Source: Mytilus californianus (lineage: Eukaryota > Mollusca > Bivalvia > Mytilida > Mytilidae). Taken from it: a DNA stretch of 64,000 nt. The notes beneath the pieces are model-generated. The model saw only the letters and a program-made list of their open reading frames with translations, did not search any database and was not told where the DNA came from. The stretch spans positions 77,562,339 through 77,626,338 of the forward strand of contig NW_026262734.1 in the NCBI RefSeq assembly GCF_021869535.1, in the 5' to 3' direction. A program made the translations under genes and the position numbers. Every line of letters starts with the position of its first letter. Position 1 is the stretch's first letter. Below are positions 54,168 through 64,000 of the stretch, piece after piece.

Positions 54168-56146
54168 TTAATGAAATATAACATTTCCACTTATTTTTGA
54201 ATATGGCAATACACAAACTCGAGAATTTGGCATAATCGGGGCTAAATCTATAACTGTTGGTTGTGCATTGTTACTAGTTGCCATTGTAGCAGAATTCTCC
54301 TCATAACTTTCAATACAAGCAACCATTGCATCGACATCTACATTTGTTAAATCATCATCTGTTAATTGTTCAATATTGTGAATGGATGTACTTGGCTGAT
54401 TAGAGATATTTTCATGATTATTAATTATAGATCCTCGGTTACCAGAAGAGATGTCACTCAAAATGTTTGACATTTTTTCTTGCTGCTCTAGAGAAGCAGA
54501 GCTATATTGGTTTATAGATTGAACATTACGGTGTCCAGTCAACTGCATTATCTGGGTAGCTTCAACGTTAGAATGTAATAATGAAGTAACTGTTGTTTTT
54601 CTGGCACTGTGGTTAACTTTACGGCCTGTGAGACCAGCTTTAAGAGACATAGTTTTTGACAAGTTACCAAGCTTGTTTTTTCCCAGTGGTTGTTTACTGA
54701 ACCACAATGCTCTAATAGATGGGAGAGTGCTGTCAGGGGTAATATTGTGAAGTGTTGACAGATACATCCTACTGTCTGGTGTCAAAGTATCAACAGGCCG
54801 TCTTTTCATGAACTCTTTAAATGCATTTACAGGACATCTTGGGTCACCTACAAAGAAGACCAATGATTAAACATACAAAATAAAAGAAGAAACTTCTTTT
54901 TTCAAAACATAACATTTTTTTTCAAATATTCTTAAATGTAAATCGCAGAGAATATATGTTTTGTTATGTATTAAGAATACGATTTCGGCTTTTTTTGTGT
55001 TCTGTTCCGATTGCTGCAAAGTAGTTTTATTGTAAGTTAATATGAATTGATATTACAAATACGTGTTTTTGTAAGATTAAAATATCATGATGTAATTCTA
55101 TACGGTATTTACCTGGGTTTTCAAACATTTTAGGTGCAAACGACCTTGTATTTCCAGACTCCCCTTGTCTTGTTTTTGTCATTCTTTCGGAATATTCAAG
55201 ATAGTGCTTTCCTTCAGATGTTGCTTTCATGGTTACATCACCAAATAACATATCTGTATGCTCTTGTCTACTTCTCATTCCAAAATGGAGACAGTTATTT
55301 AACCATATTGTGTTTGTTAAGGCTTCAGGGTTACCTAAAATAACATACATTGAATATGAAATTATGCGAAATTACATGTATATATATATGGCCTTCCAAA
55401 TATGAATAATTTATATTCAAGTTTACTTACATTATACAAATACAACTACCTTTTTTCTTTTATTCAAAGAAATTCTATTAATTGAGAGGAGATTCTCTGG
55501 AAATCACTTTTTAATTTATAATAAAAAAAATTAGGCATAATATTAGAAATACAACTATAGTTATTGTATAACTGAAACTTTTGACGGACTTTAATTACTA
55601 TCCCATTATAAAACGGGAACTGCGTTTTAACTATAAAATAAATCTTAAATACTTTATTAATACTTGATTATTAAAACTTACTTATTCCTAGCAGATTTTT
55701 GTTGAACAAGGAATCAATTTCATCAGAAGTGAAGGGGTCTGCACGTCTTTTTTTGTTTCCAAGTCCTTTCCCTTTCAATGCTTTGCGCTTCGCCCCTAGA
55801 ACATCCCGAGAGTGAGCAAATTCCTTGTCCTTTATAATACTGATGTTGCTTTTTTCATTCAGATATCTATTTATGGATGATTGAATGCACTTTAGCGAAT
55901 CTGGCTCATATTCTTTCTTATCTTTTGTACGTACGGCTATGTAGAATCTTGCCAGATACATATTCATCGCTTCAACTGGAATATCTTCTGGATTGCGTAA
56001 TTCTCCTGCACTTTTTAACCACTCCTTTAGAATTTTAATGTCACTTTCAGTTTTTTTCCTTGTGTTAGCGTTTTCATTTCCTCTACAAAGTCTGCCGTAT
56101 CGCTTTCCTCCACTGCGATGAAACGAGCACCGTCATTGTTCGCCAT
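54168..56146 (-). CDS. Crypton-type tyrosine recombinase (DUF3504-like), three exons
   Basis: Exons: 56146-55682, 55334-55113, 54847-54168, with GTAAGT and GTAAAT donors, TTTTAG and TTTGTAG acceptors, and both introns in phase 1. Exon 1: MANNDGARFIAVEESDTADF, then (after a one-base shift near 56080) ENANTRKKTESDIKILKEWL and NMYLARFYIAVRTKD. Exon 2: NTIWLNNCLHFGMRSRQEHT (catalytic Arg) and TKTRQGESG. Exon 3: CPVNAFKEFMKRRP, LGKNKLGNLS, NHSARKT (H-x-x-R), LTGHRNVQSINQYSSAS (His and the nucleophile Tyr), then a tail of about 100 residues. It should cut and rejoin DNA as a Crypton recombinase; the family also gave rise to host genes (ZMYM, KIAA1958). About 455 residues; only the frameshift argues against a working gene. 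Confidence 0.82.
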
Positions 56147-56511
56147 TGTCGTTAAGGACGCAATGACGTCACGTCATTTGGAATCAGGGCACAATAACCA
56201 ATAACCTCTTTTTTGCCCCGGGCAATTTTGAGGTTATTGCATATGCAAAACCCAACGTATTCGTAACAAATATGTGATAAACCGAATTATTACATTGGTA
56301 GCAATGAATTACATTGATTTCCCAGTTAAATAAAAACCGATAATTTCACATGTGAAATAAACGTGGTTATTTCACTCTCTGACGTCATACAACAATAGGC
56401 GTTGTCAAGATGTCGATAACGTCGGATCAAAACAAATTGTGAATGCGTAGAAAAAGGATATAGTTCCTTACATTTTCTACATTAATTTCATTAAAAAAGC
56501 CATTTGCCAAT
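56147..56511. promoter_or_regulatory. 5' region of the Crypton gene with hairpin and CRE-like sites
   Basis: ATGACGTCACGTCAT lies just upstream of the start codon (about 56163). A hairpin CAATAACCTC...GAGGTTATTG with inner TTGCCC-C-GGGCAA is at 56199-56239. CTGACGTCATAC is at about 56379. Promoter role is inferred from position only. Confidence 0.35.
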
Positions 56512-56690
56512 GTAATAAAAAGAATAACAAATCAAAGAATTCAAATATCAAAAAATATTCAACTCGTGACCGAACAACACTGATAATTAACTCATGCGCT
56601 ACGCGCATTCGTGAATTAATGTGTTGTTCGGTCACTCGTTGAATATTTTTCTCTATTTGAATTCTTCGATTAGTTATTCTATAATTATTG
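56512..56690. repeat. Imperfect 180-bp palindrome
   Basis: Arms of about 87 bp: GAATAACAAATCAAAGAATT, TATTCAACTCGTGACCGAAC and AACAC against the reverse, around ATGCGCTACGCGCAT. Upstream flank of the Crypton gene; may be its 5' terminus or an independent foldback element. Confidence 0.85.
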
Positions 56691-57379
56691 GTACTTTTGC
56701 AGTTTGATAAAGAATGTGAATATTTAAATGTTATAGTGTCTATTAAAAATCAAATATTGTAGATTGTATTATAGATAAAACTAAAAACACTGTATATTCT
56801 TATATGATTAACATCTTACAAAGAATATACTTTTGATTATCAATCATTTTAAAAATCAAAACTGTTTGGCTTCAAAATAAAATACACGATTGGCAGTGTA
56901 ACAGTTGTGTGTTTCCTTAATATAAAGATGAATTAATATACTCATTAAAAAAACATATCACACGAGTTACCACGAAAAAATACAAATCATCATAACTATT
57001 TGTCAACTAGAATATCGACAAGACCAACATAAAATACTAACCAACATAATACCAACATCCAGCAATAAACATACATAAAAGCAAACGTTTCCTATACTTC
57101 TGCATAATGTTAAGAGAAATCGGTGAAGCAACGTTGTAACCATTTAGTATATAAAAGAATTCAATATATAATTGCAAAGTCTACAGTCCTTAAAGATTCC
57201 ATTCCCCTACAGTGATCGGGTATGGGGACTGACAATATTTTGAATCATCAGGTCTCAACTAATAGCTGACTTTGAAGAAAATATTTTTATCTTTATAAGA
57301 AGATCTATCAATAACCAACGGTGAACCTCACATCAATTGCCCACTATCAACCAACATATAAGGTTTGCCCAAAATTATA
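56691..57379. other. No recognised gene
   Basis: AT-rich DNA. Confidence 0.4.
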
Positions 57380-57640
57380 GTGCTAACAAATTTAATCATC
57401 TGTAATTAGCATCCAATGATTGCACAACGTAGAACCGATGTTGGAAAACCAACGCAGTGTTGTACCTAATAAAATTATGCCATAGTTGACCCACAAACTT
57501 TTAACGTTAATAGTCCAACGCCTATATTTAACCAACGGTGATATCTTTATCCAACGTTGGTAAAACGTTGATATGCCAACGTTTACATCAAACAAACGGT
57601 ACAGCCTGTATCCAACTTTGATCCAACGTAAGCATGATGT
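57380..57640. repeat. Diverged CCAACGTTGG-type repeats
   Basis: AACCGATGTTGGAAAACCAA, TTATCCAACGTTGGTAAAA, CGTTGATATGCCAACGTTT and GTATCCAACTTTGATCCAAC. Same motif as the 33-bp array 5 kb upstream, but without a strict period. Confidence 0.6.
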
Positions 57641-57764
57641 ATGAGATCAGACTGAACAATAATCAAACGGAATTTCTTTTTCATGCATAGTAACTTAATA
57701 TGTATCAATATACACAAACATATTTCATTTATACTGACCTAAGTATAACTCTCGAGAAAATCTT

Positions 57765-57912
57765 TCGAGCATTGGGTTTTGGACACAAGTTTCCGACATT
57801 TTACATATACGGTATTTTAACTTTTTTTATTCGAGCCTTTTGGTGAGTCTTTTGAAGACGCCGAAACGAGCTTCTGGCGTACAAAATTATAAGTCTGGTA
57901 TCTTTGGTGATT
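57765..57912 (+). repeat. R1 repeat, diverged
   Basis: GAGCCTTTTGGTGAGTCTTT, GAAGACGCCGAAACGAGCTT and CTGGCGTACAAAATTATAAG. Core lost (TTGGTGA). Confidence 0.65.
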
Positions 57913-58534
57913 TGTTTACACTATACTTAAAATGCATTTTAAATGTAGTTTGACCGAGATTACTCGTTTTAGTTGTTTTTTCTGGCCAGCGTGATCGTTG
58001 ATGACAGAGAAAAATAAGTGTTGAACTCCGACATGATAAGATTATATTTGATTTTTTATATACATATTATATTGTGTATTAATAATAACAATTGCTGTGC
58101 GTTAAAGTACTAAACTCGTTGTCCACCAGACTTGTTGGGCCATTTTAATATGCCCTAAAAATAGTTAAGTAGAGTGGATACTAATTGTATTCAACAATAT
58201 CTTTAATAAGTCAGTGAGATCATTCGTATACTTTTCCTCTTCTGACTTGAAGGAAGATATGTCCTCCTCTACTGTATCTTTACTGGACGTGTTACATAAA
58301 GTGGGGGTATTTATGTACCGTCGGGTAATTCAGACAACAGGAAAATATAATAAAGTTCTTCACTTAATTTGGTGCACTGTTTGCTACTTTCATTCTATAT
58401 TTACAATATCAAAAGTAACCCTACAAACCCAGATTTGGATACTTTATAACGATATAATTGGTGTACGAGGTTTCAAAGACATAATTTACTTTCAAGAACA
58501 AAATAATCAACTATTGACATACAATAATGTACTT
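57913..58534. other. No recognised gene
   Basis: A long plus-strand ORF enters from 58214 and runs into the microsatellite below; no domain recognised. Confidence 0.35.
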
Positions 58535-58790
58535 TACTTTACTTTACTTCACTTTACTTTACTTTACTTTACTTTACTTTACTTTACTTTACTTTACTTT
58601 ACTTTACTTTACCTTTACTTTACCTTTGCTTTACTTTACTTTACTTTAATTTACTTTACTTTACTTTAATTACCTACTTTACTTTTACATTATGCCTATT
58701 TTACTTTAATTATTTTAGGCCTACTTTACTTTAATTACTTTAGGCCTACTTTACTTAAGGCCTACTTTACTTAAGGCCTACTTTTGTCCG
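58535..58790. repeat. (ACTTT)n microsatellite and GGCCTACTTTACTTAA units
   Basis: About 30 ACTTT pentamers with interruptions, then three to five longer units containing AGGCCTACTTTACTT. Confidence 0.95.
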
Positions 58791-59193
58791 TCAAAATAGA
58801 AGCATGTATAGTTTACATGTACATACAACACGAGCATCATTTGAATCAAAATATAAAAATTATATTGACGAGATTACTTCATTAACAATGACACATTAAA
58901 AGATTTTAAAACAGACTACTGTTGTGCTGTTGGTTGCAATAACAGACCATCTGATGTGCCGCCTGACTTTGTAACTTTAATTGTCACGAAGAAGTGCTTG
59001 CATGGGATTCACGCTGAAGTCGTTCACTTAGCGGGTAGAATAAATTAGATAAATCAGCGGTATAGGGTATAAGGTCATAAATTAAGAAGTCAATTAACAC
59101 CTTAGCCATGTGAAATGCTCGTTTTACCTTGTACAATATCACCAGGTGACAATTGATAAAAAAGTTTCCTTTTCTAGATACAGTAATTGAAAA
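58791..59193. other. No recognised gene
   Basis: AT-rich DNA. Confidence 0.35.
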
Positions 59194-59388
59194 GGGGACG
59201 ACCATTTGATATTCTGAAGGAAGCTGGAAGGAAACTTATCCAACTTTTGTACACAATTATTTCCTTCATTTTGTGTTGCAGATTATTCTTTTTCATCCTG
59301 CCTTGAGCAAAATTGTTTATTTTCAGCTCTTACTTGATCAGGATATTCATTTTTTAACCCACTTCCCGGAAATCAAATGGTCATCCCC
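59194..59388. mobile_element. Short MITE-like element
   Basis: GGGGACGACCATTTGAT (59194-59210) is matched by ATCAAATGGTCATCCCC (59372-59388), one mismatch in 17. No coding capacity. The right end of the repeat at 61040-61260 (ATCAAATGGTTACTCCC) is related. Confidence 0.65.
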
Positions 59389-60679
59389 TAGCTAATATAG
59401 ATGTTAAAAATGTTAACCTTGGTACCTAATTTACACTGAGATATCATGGCCAGTACGGTTAATGCAACTGGATATATTTTTTTTTTTTAAATAATTTATG
59501 AGGGGGGTCATTCAACAATTTGATCTTATTTTATGGTTAAGCGTTGTAAATACATGATATTCAATTACTTTTAATGATATCTTGTAAATTTTCAAATTAA
59601 TTTGAAATGTCATTATATCTATCCTTTTTTTTTTATAAAAGTTTGAAAATTTTGGACACAAAGTATGCTAAGATATGCATTATATAGAATTTGCAAAAGT
59701 TGAAAATATGTCGAAAATTATTCTGGCCGTTGGCACTGAACATCTGCTTAGACAAGGTCGATCATGAACATAGCCTAGAAATTTAAATGGCATTGAATGC
59801 ATTGTTTAAAAGTCTGATGTTTGAAAATTGAAGATAAACCTGTATTTCTGATACGTATTTTAAAACTGCCTTATATCTCACTTCATTATTATGACCGTCT
59901 AAAGAACATCACTGAGGCAGAAATATTTGAAACAAATGTACATGTCTATTAAAATTTACAAGAAAGTGTTCTATTTCATGTTATATGCCATGTATGCTGT
60001 AGCAGGATAAAACACATGGTGACCCCATTTTTTCTTTTAGTATTCTGAAAGCATTTTATGAGAGCTATCTTTTCACATTTTATTTTAAAATACTATCATT
60101 CAGTTTACCTTCAAATATTCATACAATGATGCCTTTTCTCTGTATAATCCATACAAAATGTTTCCTATTTTCACAGACGTGGTAGCTTGAAAACAAACTC
60201 GGTGACCTATCATTGTGTATTTTATATTTTTAACATATCACAGTATACATGTATACTACATCTTTGGCAAAGAATATAAGAGAAAATTCTATCTATGTTC
60301 GTTTATACTTCCATACTATGCCATTAGTGGAAATTTCGATTATTTAGTAGCAACATTCTTAACTGCCGGTAACTGGTTCTTGTACCCATAAAATTTCACT
60401 CAAAAGTCACAATAACAGTAACCGGCTTTTGTTTAAAAGAAGGTTAAAAATTTGAGTCTAAGGTACTAAACCTAATTGTAGGCCGTAACCCTTTACATGT
60501 TACAAGAAGATGTAAAAAAATATTTGAGAAAACACTGAGAATTGTTTACGGTAACTCACAACGAGCGAATTGATACTGGAACGGAACTGATATTAAATGT
60601 ATTTCTGATGTTTATGCTGTTTTCTTTTTAACAAAATACTGTTTTGTGTCGGTACCTTTTATAGCTTATTATTCGATAT
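59389..60679. other. No recognised gene
   Basis: AT-rich DNA without recognised features. Confidence 0.4.
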
Positions 60680-60785
60680 GGATTTTCTCATTGTCGAGGG
60701 CCGTATGGTGACCTATGGTTGCCGCGTTTCATCTGTCATTTGGTCTCTGGTGGATAGTTGTCACGGGGCGTCTCTTCCTATATGA
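60680..60785 (+). repeat. R5 dispersed repeat
   Basis: TTTTCTCATTGTCGAGGGCC, GTATGGTGACCTATGGTTGC and TGGTCTCTGGTGGATAGTTG. Confidence 0.65.
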
Positions 60786-60819
60786 AGGTATATACATATG
60801 TGCCGCTGGAATGGGTCCC

Positions 60820-61015
60820 TTTTTTGATACGTCAGATATATCAATGGGGTGCAATTTTACCGAGGAAATATATCAATAGGTAGTAATTGACCAATTGTGA
60901 TATATTTAGGTACTATTTGAGCTGATAAATATATGAATGGGTTATGATTTCGCTGTGAAATATATGTATAGGTGGGGATTTCACAATTATTCAATATATG
61001 AATGGGGGGTGTTTT
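60820..61015. repeat. Degenerate ATATATCAATGGGT repeats
   Basis: ATATATCAATGGGGTG, AATATATCAATAGGTAG, AATATATGAATGGGTTA and AATATATGAATGGGGGG at intervals of 40-60 bp. Confidence 0.6.
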
Positions 61016-61039
61016 TTAAATCCCAGCTGCAAAACTGTA

Positions 61040-61260
61040 CCCAAAATCTAATGTAATCTCTGTCCTGCCTTTTTATTTTTCACTCTATTCAGTCCTGCCT
61101 TTTTTTTTTTTAGTTTATCCTGACTTTTTTTTACCTAAATTGTCGTCCTGACTATTTTTTTTGCAAGTGTCTCATCCTGCCTTTTTTTTTACTCAAAACT
61201 CCTGTCCTGCCTATTTTTTTCAAATTTCATCCTAGCCCCCCATAAAAATCAAATGGTTAC
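61040..61260. repeat. TCCTGCC-poly(T) repeats with a MITE-like end
   Basis: Five or so units of TCCTGCCTTTTTTTT or TCCTGACTATTTTTTT separated by 25-30 bp, ending ATCAAATGGTTACTCCC, which matches the terminus of the element at 59194-59388. Confidence 0.65.
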
Positions 61261-61651
61261 TCCCTTAATTTGAATATATAAAATTTAAAAAAAAGATTTT
61301 TAATATCTTTGACCAATATATAAATTTATTCGTCCCAATCATAATACATTTACATAATTTGTTAATATACAATTGTTAAATGTCAGCAATTGCCAAAGAT
61401 ATAGTAGCTATTATATCTATGATGTCAGTGACAACTTATCAAATAGCTACATTCGTCGTGACAAAAATATTGTGAACTGGCCCTGTCACGTATGATATCG
61501 TTAATTATCGCGGGATTATTAAACTAGAACGCACTGCAAAGGATTTCGAGATCAGCGTATGTGAAACTGGTCTATTCCGAAGTCGTTTCTAAAACTACTA
61601 ACCCGGAAGTAGTTTTGTAAAAAAGCGCTGAATGTTTGAGTGACAACAATA
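61261..61651. other. No coding sequence; possible promoter region
   Basis: An ACCCGGAAGTAG (ETS-like) site lies at about 61599, roughly 50 bp before the ATG of the candidate exon. No TATA box stands out. Confidence 0.3.
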
Positions 61652-61813
61652 ATGTGTTTTCCATTATTAGGATGTTTAGTGGATGTTCTTCCATATATAT
61701 GTGTTGTCACGGTACCCGTTTACGGTTCATTTTGTGGAATTGACCTTATTTTACGCGTGTCAATCCTGTTTTATGCGTATGCATTGATAACTCAGTATGG
61801 TCCTAACTTTTTG
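61652..61813 (+). CDS. Candidate first exon of a membrane protein
   Basis: ATG at 61652, 54 codons in phase 0, then a strong donor (TTTTTG|GTAAGC). It reads MCFPLLGCLVDVLPYICVVT, then VPVYGSFCGIDLIL and VSILFYAYALITQYGPNFL: two hydrophobic stretches that could span a membrane. Preceded by an ETS-like CCGGAAGT. I do not recognise the family, and no second exon was found before the LINE, so the next exon would lie beyond it. Could be chance. Confidence 0.3.
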
Positions 61814-62413
61814 GTAAGCATGTAAGAACCTACAAAAAATCCTATCACAGAATGAATATTTTATGCAGTTCTCTTTCTCTGTATCTGTATGGGTATGTGT
61901 AGAAACCTATTTAGGCTTTTAAGCACAGTGGAGAAGATCGCCGTTGTTATGGGCGGTGTTCCTGTACATGTAGCACGGTCCTAAACATGTTAAATAACTC
62001 TGGCTCTACAGAATCTGCATGCACAACTTTATCTGGCATTTGGTTCCAGTTTACGATTTTTTCCACCAAAAATGAATGTTAATATTGCTGTCTGGCGCTT
62101 TAAGTCCTCGGGTATTGTCTATTATGTGTCGTTCAATTATATTGTCTGTTTCACAGTTAGTAAATACTTTGGCTTTGATACTTCTTTTTGGTCTTGCTTG
62201 TGTGACAAATTTGTTGGTTGTCAGAGCCGGCACCAGTCCCTCAACCACCTTTTTTATAAGGATCAGAGGGAGACTGTGTCTTCTTTCCTCTAGAGTTTCA
62301 ATGTCTAGTTGACGTCTTATGTTGGTGATGGAACCTGTTTCTAATTGACTCCTGTAGTTCTTCTTTATGAATTGTATGCCACTGTTTTGTATACATTCTG
62401 TTTTGTTGATGAT

Positions 62414-62579
62414 TCCAGTGGCGGATCCAGAATTTTTCATAAAGGGGGCTCGCTGATTGACCTAATGGGGGGCCCGCTCCTGTCATGCTTCAGTGATTCC
62501 CTATATAATCAACCAAATTTTTCCCACAAAAGGGGGGGCCCGGGCCCCCCAGGGCCCCCCCCCCCCTGGATCCGCCTAT
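62414..62579. mobile_element. R7 MITE-like element inserted in the LINE
   Basis: Termini GGCGGATCCAG and CTGGATCCGCC are perfect 11-bp inverted repeats; the interior has AGGGGGGGCCCGGGCCCCCC and a C12-14 tract. Flanked by GATTCC on both sides, a likely target duplication. It splits the LINE frame between MKRN and INKTECIQ. A degenerate copy lies at 14375-14530. Confidence 0.75.
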
Positions 62580-62676
62580 GGATTCCGTTTCATTTATGGG
62601 TTCCAGATGGTTGCGTCCTATTCCATTGTACATGTTGTAGTCTTTTGTAGATCTTACTAGGGATACATGTATGTAT

Positions 62677-62807
62677 TGTTGTGAAAATCCATGGATTCAA
62701 ACCCTCAATCTCAAGATCTAAAGGCAGCGCTCTTACCAATTGAGCCAAGGAAGATATTTCCCTAACTCAACCAGTTAGACTACCTTTATATCTCCAGGTC
62801 TACAACA
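62677..62807 (-). repeat. 3' LTR of the TRIM-like element
   Basis: Contains TTGGCTCAATTGGTAAGAGC (A box and D-arm with GCTC/GAGC pairing) and GGGTTTGAATCC (B box). About 20 bp shorter than the 5' LTR through deletions beside the promoter boxes. Confidence 0.85.
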
Positions 62808-63055
62808 CTCTTCTCCCTTTTCTTTTTTCAAGCTGCATACCAACCATCCAAGCAGCTCACAAGTCCACTACTGTACAACCCAGAGTCTTTCACCCGTAAA
62901 ACCCTCTGGCCAGTTCCTTGCATGTCACCTGCACATGTCACTGTCATTCTATGACCTGGTCAAACCTAATGACCATATATATATCTAACATCAAACTGCC
63001 AGGCAATATTCTACATATACTTTTGTGTACCATTAGTAGATGCTCGCAGCGCCAA

Positions 63056-63210
63056 TGTTGTGAAAATCCATGGATGGTACCAGTGGGATTCAAACCCTTA
63101 ATCTCGGGATCTTAAGGCAGCACTCTTACCAATTTAGCCAAAGAAGATACTCCCTAAATCAACCAGTTAGACTACCTTGGCTTTATATCTAGATCTCCAG
63201 GTCTACAACA
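63056..63210 (-). repeat. 5' LTR of the TRIM-like element
   Basis: Contains TTGGCTAAATTGGTAAGAGT and AAGGGTTTGAATCCCAC, the same tRNA-like boxes with several substitutions relative to the 3' LTR, so the insertion is not very recent. Confidence 0.85.
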
Positions 63211-63350
63211 GTATGCTGCTTCTCTACACACTTCTGCAGTTCTGGTACATTTTTTAAGTTCCTCCTAAGAAAGCCAAAGGTGACATTGGCTTTCTTATTG
63301 ATGTTATATATATTAATGTGGATACTCCATTTTAGGTCAGTGTTCTCCCC

Positions 63351-64000
63351 CAGGCCGTTTAGCGTCACGGCACCGCAACGCTATAATTATTTTGAGGATG
63401 CTATTTTACTTGTCTCTATATCGCAAAACCATGTCCTAATTTTGAACTTTTCATCTAATTACCGCTTGTGATCATAAAAATTATATCACCTTTAATTGTA
63501 ATCCCTCCAAGTCGGACGATAGAGGCAATTTAGAGTGATTAAATATGTGTTAATTGCCCTTTGGGTGATAACTGAATGGATACGAATACCCCAAGCTGAC
63601 ACTTGTGACATGACTATACCACGTGGTCCAATCACAAATTTCGACATGGAGAAAATGTAATCAGAAAATCTAAAAAACAATTCGAAATCTACGTTTGCAT
63701 AATCCAAATTCAAAGATACAAAAGATTTCTCTCTTTAGAAAAGAGGTTAGGTCGTATATTTTTACAACTTTTAAAAAATTACTTTCTTTCATTTCCGGTA
63801 CTACTAGTTAATCGAGAGCGTATATTAAACATTTTGATTTTGAATTAAATAAGTTTAATACTTCTTTAGAAAGAGATCATAATTGGCTTTAGTTAATGTT
63901 TCATCCATTTAATGCATTAAAAGCGTCATATTCATTCCCAATCTCTTGTCAAACATTGTTTATTTTCGTAAATTTTTCTTCCGTCGCCATTGAAATATTT
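63351..64000. other. No recognised gene
   Basis: AT-rich DNA. Begins with GGCCGTTTAGCGTCACGGCA, possibly another repeat end. No coding sequence recognised. Confidence 0.4.

Larger units (their letters stand above)
53319..54183. repeat. 390-bp segment duplicated in tandem (offset 475 bp)
   Basis: 53319-53708 and 53794-54183 are nearly identical: 135 bp of R2 tail plus 258 bp with a hairpin and sequence that is the 3' flank of the Crypton gene. They are separated by 85 bp of single-copy DNA. The second copy ends inside the last codons of the recombinase gene. Confidence 0.9.
62677..63210 (-). mobile_element. Miniature LTR element (TRIM-like) with tRNA-like boxes in its LTRs
   Basis: Two direct repeats of 155 bp (63056-63210) and 131 bp (62677-62807), each starting TGTTG and ending CAACA on the minus strand, enclose 248 bp without an ORF. 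One base after the 5' LTR comes TGGCGCTGCGAGCATC, a tRNA-type primer binding site beginning TGG. Just before the 3' LTR is a 22-base purine run (GAAAAAAGAAAAGGGAGAAG+AG). GTAT flanks both sides (62673-62676 and 63211-63214), and removing the element with one GTAT joins the LINE frame (EAAY|IHVSLVRST). These are all the hallmarks of a TRIM. Confidence 0.85.
61947..63350 (-). pseudogene. LINE reverse transcriptase C-terminus, split by two insertions
   Basis: Pieces on the minus strand, in order: LKWSIHINIYNINKKANVTF, GFLRRNLKNVPELQ (63350-63215); AAYIHVSLVRST and ATIWNP-stop-MKRN (62672-62580); INKTECIQNSGIQFIKKNYR, LDIETLEERRHSLPLILIKK, VVEGLVPALTTNKFVTQARP (62413-62090); FLVEKIVNWNQMPDKVVHAD to a stop at 61949-61947. 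Standard jockey/CR1-type RT tail. It carries at least two frameshifts and one in-frame stop; 5'-truncated near 63350. Confidence 0.8.

Noticed and set aside
58214-58669. 151-codon ORF ending in LLYFTLLYF repeats
   Set aside because: The C-terminal half is an ACTTT microsatellite and the N-terminal half matches nothing.
62690-62755. Functional tRNA gene on the minus strand
   Set aside because: A and B boxes are present, but acceptor and anticodon stems do not fold properly, and the sequence is part of paired LTRs.

Overview
This window looks like AT-rich nuclear DNA of a marine bivalve, most likely a mussel (Mytilus or a close relative). The signs are spliced exons, no operons, and several short dispersed repeat families that resemble those I know from mussel genomes. 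No search could be run, so the taxon is an inference. Clear host coding sequence is scarce: an immunoglobulin-domain gene on the minus strand (exons at 12296-12206 and 11785-11477) and a possible first exon at 61652-61813. Almost everything else recognisable is mobile or repetitive DNA, much of it nested.

Layout. 1-5.9 kb: the tail of a reverse transcriptase (RT), palindromes, a Penelope-like element (PLE) with 340-bp inverted terminal arms, a tRNA-derived SINE and an AT-punctuated 540-bp repeat. 6-24 kb: mostly unique sequence with scattered repeats, the Ig gene, two GCCAGC minisatellites and two MITE-like elements. 24.1-29.9 kb: two degenerate RT elements back to back, the second an R2/NeSL-type LINE with an N-terminal zinc finger and a C-terminal restriction-like endonuclease. 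30-45 kb: dispersed repeats, a 1.3-kb inverted-repeat element, 159/190-bp tandem repeats and a Cys-rich protein fragment. 46-53 kb: palindromic tandem arrays, a long foldback and a 5'-truncated LINE. 53-57 kb: a nearly intact Crypton-type tyrosine recombinase gene with three exons. 57-64 kb: microsatellites and a LINE fragment split by a MITE and by a miniature LTR element whose LTRs carry tRNA-like promoter boxes.

The most interesting system is a set of hammerhead-ribozyme (HHR) motifs in three repeat contexts. The first is a roughly 350-bp dispersed family (called R1 here, at least 13 copies), where two copies (18543-18586 minus, 39069-39112 plus) keep the whole catalytic core, a 6-bp stem I, a 4-bp stem II and a 2-bp stem III with a GCGC-type loop. 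The second is a related family (R13) in which stems I and III pair with different bases. The third is the two inverted arms of the PLE. One R1 locus is a head-to-tail dimer with cleavage sites 352 nt apart, the arrangement expected of small circular-RNA-type retroelements. The RT families at 1-318 and 24-26 kb also appear to have scattered their 3' tails (families R2 and R3) through the window.
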